Assembly: GCF_001439685.1 (NCBI RefSeq)
Contig: NZ_JYLH01000010.1
Coordinates: 1 to 64,000 of the forward strand
Direction: 5' to 3'
DNA: 64,000 bases
Source of the DNA: Pseudomonas libanensis
GTDB lineage: Bacteria; Pseudomonadota; Gammaproteobacteria; Pseudomonadales; Pseudomonadaceae
Shown here piece after piece: positions 18,346-27,362 of the stretch; the stretch's first letter is position 1, and each line of letters starts with the position of its first letter. The notes beneath the pieces were generated by a model, which saw only the letters and a program-made list of their open reading frames with translations, was not told the DNA's origin and searched no databases. A program made the position numbers and the translations under genes.

Positions 18346-19233
18346 ATGAAGATTGCATTTATCGGCCTGGGCAACATGGGCGCACCCATGGCCCGTAACC
18401 TGATCAAGGCCGGGCACGCGCTGAACCTGTTTGACCTGAACCAGACCGTGCTCAAGGAGCTCGCCGAATTGGGCGGCACCATCAGCAGCTCGCCCCGTGA
18501 TGCGGCCCAAGGCGCGGAACTGGTGATTACCATGCTGCCGGCCGCCGCCCACGTGCGCAGCGTCTGGCTCAATGAAGACGGCGTGCTCGCAGGCATCGGC
18601 AAAGGCGTGCCAGCGGTGGATTGCAGCACCATCGATCCGCAGACCATCCGTGATGTAGCGGCAGCGGCGGCGAAACAGGGCGTGGCCGTGGCCGATGCAC
18701 CGGTTTCCGGCGGCACTGGCGGCGCGCAGGCCGGAACGCTGACCTTCATGGTCGGCGCCAACCCGGAACTGTTCGCCACCCTGCAGCCGGTATTGGCGCA
18801 GATGGGCCGCAATATTGTGCACTGCGGTGATGTCGGCACCGGGCAAATCGCCAAGATCTGCAACAACCTGCTGTTGGGTATCAGCATGGTCGGCGTCAGT
18901 GAAGCCATGGCCCTGGGGGATGCGCTCGGTATTGACACTCAAGTGCTGGCCGGCATCATCAACAGCTCCACCGGGCGTTGCTGGAGTTCCGATACCTACA
19001 ATCCCTGGCCCGGCGTGATCGAGACCGCGCCGTCATCGCGTGGTTACACCGGTGGTTTTGGTGCCGATCTGATGCTCAAGGACTTGGGCCTGGCCACTGA
19101 AGCGGCACGTCAGGCACACCAGCCAGTGATCCTCGGTGCGGTGGCCCAGCAGTTGTATCAATCAATGAGCCAGCGTGGGGAAGGGGGCAAGGACTTCTCG
19201 GCGATCATCAACAGCTATCGCAAGCCTAAATAG
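18346..19233 (+). CDS. mmsB: 3-hydroxyisobutyrate dehydrogenase
   Basis: MmsB oxidises 3-hydroxyisobutyrate to methylmalonate semialdehyde with NAD, feeding MmsA. The 295-residue protein begins with the Rossmann motif IGLGNMGAPMARN. It continues with the substrate motif DAPVSGGTGGAQAGTL near 120 and a lysine in CNNLLLG/GFGADLMLKDLGLA. GGGAG precedes the ATG, and the gene is followed by a clear hairpin. Confidence 0.95.
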   Translation: MKIAFIGLGNMGAPMARNLIKAGHALNLFDLNQTVLKELAELGGTISSSPRDAAQGAELVITMLPAAAHVRSVWLNEDGVLAGIGKGVPAVDCSTIDPQTIRDVAAAAAKQGVAVADAPVSGGTGGAQAGTLTFMVGANPELFATLQPVLAQMGRNIVHCGDVGTGQIAKICNNLLLGISMVGVSEAMALGDALGIDTQVLAGIINSSTGRCWSSDTYNPWPGVIETAPSSRGYTGGFGADLMLKDLGLATEAARQAHQPVILGAVAQQLYQSMSQRGEGGKDFSAIINSYRKPK

Positions 19234-19241
19234 GGCGGTTT

Positions 19242-19275
19242 CCGGGGGCCAGCAAATAGCTGGCTCCCGGGTTTT
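19242..19275 (+). terminator. mmsAB terminator
   Basis: CCGGGGGCCAGC and GCTGGCTCCCGG pair around AAATA and are followed by GTTTT, nine bases after the mmsB stop. The convergent cupin gene ends just beyond. Confidence 0.8.
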
Positions 19276-19280
19276 GCGGG

Positions 19281-19625
19281 TCAGGCAAACACAAAATACT
19301 TACGCACTGTCTCGACCACTTCCCACGTGCCCTTCATCCCCGGCTCCACCACAAAGATATCCCCAGCGCGCAAATGAATCGGCTCCATGCCTTCCGGCGT
19401 GATCACGCAATAGCCTTCCTGGAAATGGCAGTACTCCCACTTCACGTATTCCACGTACCACTTGCCCGGTGTGCAGATCCAGGTGCCCATGATCTTGCTG
19501 CCGTCTTCGCTGGTGTAGGCGTTGAGGTTGACGGTGTGCGGGTCGCCTTCGAGCTTTTCCCATTTGCAGGCATCCAGGACCGGCAGTGGGTGGGTGTCGC
19601 GCAGTACGGTGATGGGCTTGGACAT
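19281..19625 (-). CDS. Cupin-domain protein
   Basis: A 114-residue single-domain cupin of the DUF861/EutQ-like type, with GTWICTPGKWYVEY, FQEGYCVITPEG and LRAGDIFVVEPGMKGTWEV forming the beta-barrel motifs. No enzymatic function can be assigned; such proteins bind small ligands or act in amino-group metabolism. GGAGG lies seven bases before the ATG. It stands alone between mmsB (convergent) and the kynBA promoter region. Confidence 0.82.
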   Translation of the reverse strand: MSKPITVLRDTHPLPVLDACKWEKLEGDPHTVNLNAYTSEDGSKIMGTWICTPGKWYVEYVKWEYCHFQEGYCVITPEGMEPIHLRAGDIFVVEPGMKGTWEVVETVRKYFVFA

Positions 19626-19753
19626 GATGCCTCCGAGGCAAGGGTAGAAGAGTCGAACCCTATAGCGTCGCGGCTGGGGCTGGTGGTCTGGACTCGACAT
19701 CGGTATGCCCAGAAGCGCAGCCGAATGCGTTTGTTCTGATACGGTGAGGTCGG

Positions 19754-19842
19754 TGTGGGAGGGGGCTTGCCCCCGATAGCGGTGGGTCAGTAGAGATATC
19801 TGTGACTGACACACTGCAATCGGGGGCAAGCCCCCTCCCACA
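19754..19842. repeat. REPIN (GTGGGAGGGGGCTTGCC type)
   Basis: Inverted REP copies TGTGGGAGGGGGCTTGCC and GGCAAGCCCCCTCCCACA surround a central GTCAG-GAGATATC-CTGAC region. It is the same type as 11901-11990. The rest of the 356-base gap between the cupin gene and kynB holds only the kynB promoter region. Confidence 0.9.
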
Positions 19843-19879
19843 TTGATCTGTGTGAATTGTTCGGTAATTTGTCTTTTTA

Positions 19880-19923
19880 TCGCAGTAACTGCGAAAGAAT
19901 TCGCCCATGACGCCAGAATTCGC
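19880..19923 (+). promoter_or_regulatory. Candidate KynR operator region of kynBA
   Basis: A 15-base perfect palindrome TCGCAGTAACTGCGA (19880-19894) is followed by two direct copies of AGAATTCGC (19896-19904 and 19915-19923), about two helical turns apart. The GAATTCG element recurs in the kynR/kynU gap at 31355-31366. An Lrp-type operator for KynR is inferred. Confidence 0.4.
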
Positions 19924-19981
19924 AAGAAAATTCAGAGCTGGCCCTCGTATCATTCACCCAGTACCCCGTGAGAGCCTTGCA

Positions 19982-20632
19982 ATGAACCCAATAAAAACGT
20001 GGTGGGATATCAGCCCGCCCTTGAGCACGGCGACCCCGACCTGGCCGGGCGATACGCCATTCCAGGAAGAGCGCGTATGGCAGTTCGGCCCGGAGTGCCC
20101 GGTGAATGTGGGGCGCGTGACCTTGTCGCCGCACACTGGCGCCCATGTGGATGCGCCGCTGCATTACAGTGCCGACGGTGCGCCGATTGGCGAGGTGTCG
20201 TTGGACGTGTACATGGGCCCGTGCCGGGTGCTGCATTGCCTGGGCAGCGGCGCGCTAGTGCAGCCGCACCAGCTGCAAGGCCGTGTGGATAACGTGCCGG
20301 AGCGCGTGCTGCTGCGCACTTATCCACAAGCGCCGCTCACCGAATGGGATGCGAATTTCACCGCCATCGCCCCACAAACCATTGAACTGCTCGCCAGCCT
20401 GGGTGTGCGCCTGATCGGTATCGACACGCCGTCCCTGGACCCGCAGCAGTCCAAGACCATGGATTCCCACAACGCCGTAGCCCGTCACGGCATGGCGATC
20501 CTCGAAGGCATCGTGCTCGATGAGGTACCGGAGGGCGACTATGAACTGATCGCACTGCCGCTGCGCTTTGCCAACCTCGATGCCAGCCCGGTCCGCGCAA
20601 TCCTGCGCCCGCTCAAGGAGCCCACGCGATGA
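19982..20632 (+). CDS. kynB: Kynurenine formamidase (arylformamidase)
   Basis: KynB hydrolyses N-formylkynurenine to kynurenine, the second step of tryptophan breakdown. The 216-residue product begins MNPIKTWWDISPPL and carries the metal-binding motif HTGAHVDAP (H-x3-H-x-D) near residue 50. GIDTPSLDPQQSKTMDSH follows near 155, as in the cyclase-family formamidases of Pseudomonas. The frame is open upstream to 19907, but 19982 matches family N-termini. It overlaps kynA by ATGA. Confidence 0.95.
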   Translation: MNPIKTWWDISPPLSTATPTWPGDTPFQEERVWQFGPECPVNVGRVTLSPHTGAHVDAPLHYSADGAPIGEVSLDVYMGPCRVLHCLGSGALVQPHQLQGRVDNVPERVLLRTYPQAPLTEWDANFTAIAPQTIELLASLGVRLIGIDTPSLDPQQSKTMDSHNAVARHGMAILEGIVLDEVPEGDYELIALPLRFANLDASPVRAILRPLKEPTR

Positions 20633-21486
20633 GCCAATGTCCCTTTTCTGCCGATTACCAGCCACCGGAAGAATGGCATAACGCCGAACTGAATTTTTCC
20701 GAGTCCATGAGCTATGGCGACTACCTGGACCTGGGCAAAGTCCTCAGCGCCCAGCACCCGCTGTCGCCTGACCACAACGAAATGCTCTTCATCATCCAGC
20801 ACCAGACTTCGGAGCTGTGGATGAAACTGATGCTCCACGAACTCAAGGCCGCCCGCGAACACGTGCGCCTGGGTGAGTTGCCGCCGGCGTTCAAGATGCT
20901 GGCGCGAGTCTCGCGGATCTTCGACCAACTGGTGCACGCCTGGGCGGTGCTGGCGACCATGACGCCGTCGGAGTACAAGGCAATTCGCCCGTTCCTGGGG
21001 CAGTCGTCGGGGTTCCAGTCATTCCAGTACCGCGAGATCGAATTCATCCTCGGCAACAAGAGCCCGGCCTTGCTGCGGCCCCATGCCCATCGGCCAGAGT
21101 TGTTGCAGGAACTTAAGGTGGCGATTGCCACGCCGTCGCTATATGACGAGGCGATCAACCTGATGATTAAGGCGGGGCTGTCGATTGACCCCCAGCGCGC
21201 CGAGCGCGATCCGACGGCGGCCACAGTGCATGACGAGTCGGTGGAGGCGGCGTGGCGTGAGGTGTATCGCGACCCGAGCCGGTATTGGGACTTGTATCAA
21301 TTGGCCGAGAAGTTCATCGATCTGGAGGATTCGTTCCGCCAATGGCGCTTCCGGCATGTGACCACGGTGGAAAGGATCATCGGCTTCCAGCCGGGCACCG
21401 GTGGCACCGAAGGCGTGGGGTATTTGCGCAAGATGCTCGACACGGTGCTGTTCCCAGAGTTGTGGCGAGTGCGCTCCACCCTGTAA
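20629..21486 (+). CDS. kynA: Tryptophan 2,3-dioxygenase
   Basis: KynA is the haem dioxygenase that opens the indole ring of L-tryptophan to N-formylkynurenine. The 285-residue product has the family signatures YGDYLDL, MLFIIQHQTSELWMKLMLHE and FQSFQYREIEF, and near the end HVTTVERIIG with the axial haem histidine and FQPGTGGTEGVGYL. The ATG overlaps the kynB stop. An intrinsic terminator follows five bases after the stop. Order kynB-kynA, with kynU elsewhere, differs from P. aeruginosa, where kynB and kynU are paired. Confidence 0.97.
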   Translation: MSQCPFSADYQPPEEWHNAELNFSESMSYGDYLDLGKVLSAQHPLSPDHNEMLFIIQHQTSELWMKLMLHELKAAREHVRLGELPPAFKMLARVSRIFDQLVHAWAVLATMTPSEYKAIRPFLGQSSGFQSFQYREIEFILGNKSPALLRPHAHRPELLQELKVAIATPSLYDEAINLMIKAGLSIDPQRAERDPTAATVHDESVEAAWREVYRDPSRYWDLYQLAEKFIDLEDSFRQWRFRHVTTVERIIGFQPGTGGTEGVGYLRKMLDTVLFPELWRVRSTL

Positions 21487-21490
21487 ACAA

Positions 21491-21515
21491 AAAGCCCCGG
21501 ATCACCGGGGCTTTT
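21491..21515. terminator. Bidirectional terminator between kynA and permease gene
   Basis: AAAGCCCCGG-ATCA-CCGGGGCTTTT is a perfect 10-pair hairpin with A- and T-runs on both sides. It can end kynBA on the plus strand and the permease on the minus strand. Confidence 0.92.
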
Positions 21516-21545
21516 CATTTGCAATGCAATCAAATGTGGGAGGGG

Positions 21546-22946
21546 TTATTGCGCTACGGCAACTTTCGCGTTTCGGCTCCGCAACCGATAGGCCACATAG
21601 ATTATCCCCACCCACACCGGCATCGCATACACCGACTCGCGAATCCCCGGAATCGCCAGCATCACGCTGATGATCATCAGCATGAACGCCAGGCACAGGT
21701 AGTTGCTGAACGGGAACCAGAAGGTCTTGAACGATGGCGTCATGCCTTGCTCGCCCATGGCCTTGCGGAACTTGATATGAGTGATGCTGATCAGCGCCCA
21801 GTTGATCATCAGCGAGGCAACCACCAGCGCGAACAGCAACTCCAGGGCACTCTGCGGCGCGACGTAGTTGACCACCACGCACAGCATCGTCACCAATGCC
21901 GAAATCGCCAACGCCCGCAGCGGCACGCCTTGCTTGTTGAGCTTCATCAGCGCCTTGGGCGCGTCACCTTGCTCGGCCAGGCCGAACAGCATGCGGCTGT
22001 TGCAATACACGCCGCTGTTGTACACCGATAACGCCGCGGTCAGCACCACGAAGTTGAGGATGTGGGCGGCGGTGTCGTTGCCGATCAGCGAGAAGATCTG
22101 CACAAACGGGCTGCCGCTGTAGGCATCGCCCGACGCGCCGAGGGTTTGCAGCAGTTGATCCCACGGGTACAGCGACAACAGCACGGTCAGCGCGCCGACG
22201 TAGAAAATCAGGATGCGGTACACCACCTGATTGATCGCTTTGGGGATGACCTTGCGCGGTTCGCTGGCTTCGGCGGCGGTGATGCCGACCAGCTCCAGGC
22301 CACCGAACGAGAACATGATGAAGGCCATGGACATCAACAGCCCCATGCCGCCATTGGGGAAGAAACCGCCATGGCTCCACAGGTTGCTTACCGAGGCTTG
22401 CGGGCCGCCAGTGCCGCTGAACAACAGGTAGCAACCGAGCACGATCATGCCGACAATCGCCACCACCTTGATGATCGCGAACCAGAACTCGGCTTCGCCG
22501 AAGAACTTCACGTTCAGGGTGTTGATCAGGTTCACCGCGACAAAGAACACCAGGGCGCTGACCCAGGTCGGAATCTCCGGCCACCAGAATTGGATGTACT
22601 TGCCCACGGCCGTCAGTTCGGCCATGCCCACCAGCACATACAGCACCCAGTAGTTCCAGCCCGCCAAAAAGCCCGCGTAGCCGCCCCAGTACTTGTGTGC
22701 GAAGTGGCTGAAGGAACCGGCCACCGGCTCCTCGACGATCATCTCGCCGAGCTGGCGCATGATCAGGAATGCGATAAAGCCTGCAATCGCATAGCCCAGG
22801 ATCATCGACGGCCCCGCCGACTTGAGCACCCCGGCCGAGCCGAGGAACAAGCCTGTACCAATCGCCCCTCCCAAGGCGATCAGCTGAATGTGCCGGTTTT
22901 TCAGGCCTCGCTTGAGGCCCACCGGGTTAACCATGTCATCCGCCAT
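21546..22946 (-). CDS. Amino acid permease (AroP-like, APC family)
   Basis: A 466-residue APC transporter with about twelve hydrophobic helices. The N-terminal signature is IALGGAIGTGLFLGSAG, and EASEPRKVIPKAI comes at mid-protein. The second in-frame ATG (22946) has GAAGGGA at proper spacing, while the first (22952) would sit on top of it. It lies 71 bases downstream of antC on the same strand and convergent to kynA, so an aromatic substrate such as tryptophan, kynurenine or anthranilate-linked amino acids is likely. Substrate cannot be fixed from sequence. Confidence 0.85.
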   Translation of the reverse strand: MADDMVNPVGLKRGLKNRHIQLIALGGAIGTGLFLGSAGVLKSAGPSMILGYAIAGFIAFLIMRQLGEMIVEEPVAGSFSHFAHKYWGGYAGFLAGWNYWVLYVLVGMAELTAVGKYIQFWWPEIPTWVSALVFFVAVNLINTLNVKFFGEAEFWFAIIKVVAIVGMIVLGCYLLFSGTGGPQASVSNLWSHGGFFPNGGMGLLMSMAFIMFSFGGLELVGITAAEASEPRKVIPKAINQVVYRILIFYVGALTVLLSLYPWDQLLQTLGASGDAYSGSPFVQIFSLIGNDTAAHILNFVVLTAALSVYNSGVYCNSRMLFGLAEQGDAPKALMKLNKQGVPLRALAISALVTMLCVVVNYVAPQSALELLFALVVASLMINWALISITHIKFRKAMGEQGMTPSFKTFWFPFSNYLCLAFMLMIISVMLAIPGIRESVYAMPVWVGIIYVAYRLRSRNAKVAVAQ

Positions 22947-23017
22947 TAACATTCCCTTCTACTTGTTTTTCTCAAGGGTGATTGCACGCCGCATCGGCCC
23001 CTCAGAACTGCTGAGGG

Positions 23018-24025
23018 TCAGATATTACTCTGCGTAAACTTTTCGTAATACAGCTGAACGCCATCAAGTGCCTGATCCGCCAGCCATTGTTGGATGGATT
23101 CGACCATTGGCGGGGGACCGCACAGGTACATATCCGCCGATCTGTCCCGCAATTCGGCCAGGTCGAAATGTTCGGTAAGGTAACCGCGCTTGCCGGACCA
23201 GTCATCGGAGGGTTCGCTGAGCACTTCGGTGTAGCGAAAGCCCGGGATTTTCCCCGCGTAGTCGTGGATACGCGCCGCTTCGCATAAATCCTCAGCACCG
23301 CGCACGCCGTAGTACAGGTGCACCGGTTGCGCGCAGCCGTTGGCCGCCAGCTCATCGAGCATGCCCAGCAACGCCGACAAGCCGGTGCCGCCCGCCACCA
23401 GCACCAGCGGCTGGGTGACATGGCGCAGGTAGAACGCACCCAATGGCGCCTCCAGCAGCATCTCGTCGCCCACCTGGCAGCGCTCGCGCAAATAGTTGCT
23501 CATCACCCCATCCGGCAGCAGGCGCACCAGGAATTGCAGTTGGTTGCCCGGCCGATTGGCGAAGGAGTAGGAGCGCCAACTGTCGGTGCCGGGTACCGCG
23601 AGGCGAGCGTATTGGCCGGGCAGGAAATCCAGTGGCTGCTCCAGCTGCACCTGCAAGATCGCCGTGCTGGTCGATATTTGCTTCACCGCGCTCACTGTGC
23701 CGCGTACTTGCACTGGCCCGGACGCATTGCACAGGCTTGAATCGAAGTCGAAGTAGAAGGTGGCGTCGGACTGCACCCGGGTCTGGCAACTGAGCATCTT
23801 GCGTTGTTGCAGGTCGAGGCTGGAGAGGGCTTCGTCGTCTACATAGTCTTGTGTGTAGTTTCCCGATTCGCAGCGGCCCTGGCAGGTGCCGCACACGCCT
23901 TCGCGGCAATCCAGCGGGATCTTGATGCCGTTGCGCAGGGCCGCATCCAAGAGGATTTCATTGGCGCCGATAGGAAAGAACAGGGTTTTTCCGTCGGCAA
24001 AACTGAAGGCCACTTTGTGATTCAT
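23018..24025 (-). CDS. antC: Anthranilate 1,2-dioxygenase, reductase component
   Basis: AntC passes electrons from NADH through FAD and a plant-type [2Fe-2S] cluster to the oxygenase. The 335-residue protein has an N-terminal ferredoxin domain with Cys40, Cys45, Cys48 and Cys80. A ferredoxin-reductase part follows with WRSYSFANRP (FAD), VLVAGGTGLSALL (NAD) and the C-terminal YLCGPPPMV. GGAG is eight bases before the ATG. It is the third gene of antABC, 18 bases after antB. Confidence 0.95.
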   Translation of the reverse strand: MNHKVAFSFADGKTLFFPIGANEILLDAALRNGIKIPLDCREGVCGTCQGRCESGNYTQDYVDDEALSSLDLQQRKMLSCQTRVQSDATFYFDFDSSLCNASGPVQVRGTVSAVKQISTSTAILQVQLEQPLDFLPGQYARLAVPGTDSWRSYSFANRPGNQLQFLVRLLPDGVMSNYLRERCQVGDEMLLEAPLGAFYLRHVTQPLVLVAGGTGLSALLGMLDELAANGCAQPVHLYYGVRGAEDLCEAARIHDYAGKIPGFRYTEVLSEPSDDWSGKRGYLTEHFDLAELRDRSADMYLCGPPPMVESIQQWLADQALDGVQLYYEKFTQSNI

Positions 24026-24043
24026 CTGAAAAGCTCCGGTGCT

Positions 24044-24535
24044 TCAGAGGTGATAGAAATCCAGCACCGAGTTGATGGTGTCGTTGAGCAGCAGGGCGTG
24101 CTTGCGCGTGATCAGCCAGCTGTCGCCCTCGGGCTTGAGGCGATAGGTTGCGTGCCCATAGAACTGCTCGGACGTAGCCAGCCGATAAAACAGCGTGTGC
24201 CAGTTCAAGCGCACCTCCAAGGTGCCGTCGCTTTGTCCGGCAATGCGTACGTTATTGATCAGGTGCAGGGTGCGCGGCATCGGTGTGGCTGAGGCGGCCT
24301 TGCCGGTGCGCAGACGGAACACGCGGTCTTCCAGGCCCGAACGGTTGGCGTAGTAGATCAACGACATCTCGCGCTTGGGGTCGCGGGTGTAGACGTGTTC
24401 CGAGTCCCACTGCGGCAGGTGGAATTCACTCTGCGGGTCGAACAGCTGCACATAGGCATCCCAGTCCTGGGCGTCGCACAGTTCGGATTTGCGGTAGAAA
24501 AACTGCTCGATCTGGTACTGCAATTGCGCATTCAT
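24044..24535 (-). CDS. antB: Anthranilate 1,2-dioxygenase, small (beta) subunit
   Basis: The 163-residue beta subunit of the ring-hydroxylating oxygenase has the SnoaL-like fold of this family (IEQFFYRKSELCDAQDWD, YFDP-type QLFDPQSEFHLPQW). The ATG at 24535 overlaps the antA stop by one base (TGATG), which fixes the start. It is structural; catalysis is in AntA. Confidence 0.95.
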   Translation of the reverse strand: MNAQLQYQIEQFFYRKSELCDAQDWDAYVQLFDPQSEFHLPQWDSEHVYTRDPKREMSLIYYANRSGLEDRVFRLRTGKAASATPMPRTLHLINNVRIAGQSDGTLEVRLNWHTLFYRLATSEQFYGHATYRLKPEGDSWLITRKHALLLNDTINSVLDFYHL

Positions 24536-25926
24536 CACTTCACCTCCCGCAGTGTCAGGGCCCGTTGGTCCAAACCTTTGAGCAGAAACTGCTGCCAGTT
24601 GCGATGCTGGTTGACATACAGGCCTTCATGGGTGAATTCGGTGCCGGTCATCGCTGGTTGGATGCCAATGGCTTCACTGTTGGGCGTAGGTCCGGTTTCC
24701 CAGCGGTGGCTGCCCCGCGAGATATCGCTCCAGCGCTCCAGGCGGCCCTGGAAACCGCGCTGGGCTTCGCGAAATTCCACCAGGTCGTCCGGCGTGCCCA
24801 TGCCCGAAACGTTGAAGAAATCCTCGAACTGGCGAATGCGGTTTTCGCGATCCGCGCAGGATTCATCTTTCACACCCAGGCACTGACTGATGATCTCGGT
24901 TTTGTTCCAGGCCACCGGGCGGATGATGCGCAGCTGTGAGCTGATCTGGTCGAGAAAGAACAGGCTTGGGTAGATGTTCAGGTTGCGTAGGCGGTGCATC
25001 ATCCACTCGGCCTTTTGCTGGCCGTGCTCTTGTACCAGGCGCGGCATGATCGTGGCGTAGCCCGAGCGCACGCTGGGGTTGGGCATGTCGCTGAACAACA
25101 CGCTGTGACCGTTGTTGAAGGCAAACCAGCCATCGTCGGTATTGGCGTCTCCCGCGCCGAGCTTGCTGTAGTCCAAGGTCGTGCTGGAGCCTGTGCCATT
25201 CTCGGTATTGACCTGCTGGCGATGCTGCACCGTGGCCACGTAGTTGTAGTGCACGGTGCTGACGTGATAACCGTCCAGGCCGTTTTCGTTTTGCAGTTTC
25301 CAGTTGCCGTCATAGGTGTAGGCGGACTTGCCCGGCAGCACCTCCAGTTCCCCCGTGGCCGATTGCGCCACCATCATGTCGAAGAACACTTTGGCGTCGC
25401 CGAGGAAGTCTTCCAGGCTGTCCGTGCCCTGCACGTCGAGACTGATAAACACAAAGCCCTTGTAGCTGTCGATGCGCGCTTTTTTCAGGCCTCGGGTGGC
25501 TTTATCAAACCCTTCTGGATATTCCCCGGGTGCCTTGACCTTCACCAACCGGCCGTCGCTCTTGTAGCACCAGGCGTGGAACGGGCAGGTAAAGGTGGAC
25601 TGGTTGCCCTTGCCCACCCGGGTGAGGGTGGTGCCGCGATGTTGGCAGGCATTGATCAACGCGTTGAGCCGGCCTTCGCCATCGCGGGTGATGATCATTG
25701 GCTGGCGCCCGGCGCGCATCGTCACGAAGTCGTGGTTGTTCGCCAGTTCGCTTTCGTGGCAGGCGTAGATCCAGTTCTTTTCGAAGATCAGTTCCATCTC
25801 CAGCTCGAACAACTCGGGCTCGGTGAACATGTCGCGGGCGATGCGAAACACCCCATCGGCCGGGCGAAAATCCAGGCAGCTTTCGATAAAGCTCTTCCAC
25901 TGCTCGACGCTTCTTGCACCACTCAT
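24535..25926 (-). CDS. antA: Anthranilate 1,2-dioxygenase, large (alpha) subunit
   Basis: AntA converts anthranilate to catechol with release of CO2 and ammonia. The 463-residue protein has a Rieske [2Fe-2S] site (Cys94, His96, Cys114, His117 in CQHRG and CPFHAW). A mononuclear iron site follows, in NENGLDGYHVSTVH, with the bridging aspartate and histidines. ATG 25926 has AAGGTG seven bases upstream and is preferred to the GTG at 25935. It heads antABC and is divergent from antR. Confidence 0.96.
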   Translation of the reverse strand: MSGARSVEQWKSFIESCLDFRPADGVFRIARDMFTEPELFELEMELIFEKNWIYACHESELANNHDFVTMRAGRQPMIITRDGEGRLNALINACQHRGTTLTRVGKGNQSTFTCPFHAWCYKSDGRLVKVKAPGEYPEGFDKATRGLKKARIDSYKGFVFISLDVQGTDSLEDFLGDAKVFFDMMVAQSATGELEVLPGKSAYTYDGNWKLQNENGLDGYHVSTVHYNYVATVQHRQQVNTENGTGSSTTLDYSKLGAGDANTDDGWFAFNNGHSVLFSDMPNPSVRSGYATIMPRLVQEHGQQKAEWMMHRLRNLNIYPSLFFLDQISSQLRIIRPVAWNKTEIISQCLGVKDESCADRENRIRQFEDFFNVSGMGTPDDLVEFREAQRGFQGRLERWSDISRGSHRWETGPTPNSEAIGIQPAMTGTEFTHEGLYVNQHRNWQQFLLKGLDQRALTLREVK

Positions 25927-25960
25927 GGGAGGCACCTTTTGTTCATGGCTAAACGGTGAG

Positions 25961-26004
25961 CCATTAAGAGCCTGTGAGGCGGTGGCGGGCTATCCGCTTA
26001 ATGG
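25961..26004. promoter_or_regulatory. Inverted repeat in antA/antR divergent region
   Basis: CCATTAAG (25961-25968) and CTTAATGG (25997-26004) form a perfect 8-base inverted repeat 28 bases apart, close to the antA start. The 311-base gap otherwise shows no gene. AntR or another regulator may bind here; AraC proteins more often use direct repeats, so the assignment is weak. Confidence 0.3.
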
Positions 26005-26237
26005 GGGAAGCTGGGCCGCAAAGTTGGGCAGCAAATACCCACGGCGGTGCGCGCAAGTGACAGCATGCGCTACTGTGATTGCAGGTGAAGGTCACGAAAG
26101 CCTGGGCTTTATCCACATAGTCGACCTTTGCTATCCACCCAGTGGTGATGGTGCTGGCGTGGCTTGGAACTTGCTGTCGATGTTCAACGACGCGCCGCCA
26201 GAGCGCGCAAATGCCTAACCGCCGTGGGTGCAGCCCG

Positions 26238-27230
26238 ATGAGTAGCCAGACACGCGATATTCATATCCAACGCTTCGACCTGGAGGGCGCCCGCAGCTGG
26301 ATGTCCGGTATTTGCGGCCCCCACCGCCTGGCAACGGCGACGCCCGAACGCCTGCGGTTTAACCACAGCGCCAACGTGTTCAAGTCCCGCGCCACCACCC
26401 TGGGCGTTATCGAATACGGTACCGATGTGACTATCGATATCGAAGATGCCGAGCACTTTCGCAGCTACAGCCTGAGCCTGCCGTTGGTGGGCGAGCAGGA
26501 ACTGAGCAAGAACGGTGAACGCCTCAGTTCCAACCGCGACCAGGGCGTGATCATTTCACCCAATGAACACCAGATGCTGGCGATTTCCGGTGACTGCCGC
26601 AAGTTGCAGGTGGTGATTACCCGCGCGGCCATGAGTGAGTCGCTGGAAGGCTTGCTGCAACGGCCCATCGATGCGCCGCTGCGCTTTGAATCAGTGATGG
26701 ACGCGGTGGAGGGCGCCCCGGCGTCGTGGTGGCGCATGGCACGTTACTTCATCGCCGAGCTGGAATGCCGCAGCGAATTGTACGAGCAGACGGCGTTTAC
26801 CCGTGACCTGGAAAGCTCACTGATCAAGGGCCTGATCCTGGCCCAACCGAATAACTACTCTGAAGAACTGCGCGACGTGCTCGGGGTAAAACTGCCGCAT
26901 TACCTGGTCCGGGCGCGCCAGTACATCCATGACAACGCCCGTGAAGCGCTGCACCTGGAAGACCTGGAAGCAGCGGCGGGCGTGTCGCGTTTCAAACTGT
27001 TCGATGCGTTTCGCAAGTACTTCGCACTCTCGCCCATGGCTTATCTGAAGAAGCATCGGTTGGGGGCGGTGCGCCAGGAGATTCTGGAGCAGGGTTCGAT
27101 CCGCACCATCTCTGAAATCGCCCTGGGTTGGGGGTTTACGCATTTGGGGCGGTTTTCGGCGGAGTACCGCAAGCTGTTCGATGAGTCGCCCAGCCAGACA
27201 TTGCAACGCAAGCGCCTGCGCATTACTTGA
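26238..27230 (+). CDS. antR: AraC-family activator of anthranilate degradation
   Basis: The 330-residue product has an N-terminal AraC_binding_2-type domain and a C-terminal double HTH from about residue 225 (HLEDLEAAAGVSRFKLFDAFRKYF, then ISEIALGWGFTHLGRFSAEYRK). Position and divergence from antABC match AntR, which activates ant genes with anthranilate. The start is uncertain: ATG 26238 is used, while ATG 26211 in the same frame adds nine residues, and neither has a strong Shine-Dalgarno. Confidence 0.88.
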   Translation: MSSQTRDIHIQRFDLEGARSWMSGICGPHRLATATPERLRFNHSANVFKSRATTLGVIEYGTDVTIDIEDAEHFRSYSLSLPLVGEQELSKNGERLSSNRDQGVIISPNEHQMLAISGDCRKLQVVITRAAMSESLEGLLQRPIDAPLRFESVMDAVEGAPASWWRMARYFIAELECRSELYEQTAFTRDLESSLIKGLILAQPNNYSEELRDVLGVKLPHYLVRARQYIHDNAREALHLEDLEAAAGVSRFKLFDAFRKYFALSPMAYLKKHRLGAVRQEILEQGSIRTISEIALGWGFTHLGRFSAEYRKLFDESPSQTLQRKRLRIT

Positions 27231-27248
27231 ACTGGATGAAAACCAATC

Positions 27249-27337
27249 TGTGGGAGCTGGCTTGCCTGCGATAGCGGTCGGCCGATCAATACGATGCCAA
27301 CTGTTCCACCGCCATCGCAGGCAAGCCAGCTCCCACA
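27249..27337. repeat. REPIN (GTGGGAGCTGGCTTGCC type)
   Basis: TGTGGGAGCTGGCTTGCCTGCGATAGC and its inverted copy GGCAAGCCAGCTCCCACA flank a 34-base spacer, between the convergent ends of antR and catR. Confidence 0.92.
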
Positions 27338-27362
27338 TGGAATATGGGGCGCCTGGAGAACC

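Noticed and set aside
16768..18942. 724-codon open frame antisense to mmsA and mmsB
   Set aside because: It is a by-product of GC-rich codon bias in two certain genes. It has no family resemblance and a His/Asp/Gly-rich composition typical of shadow frames.
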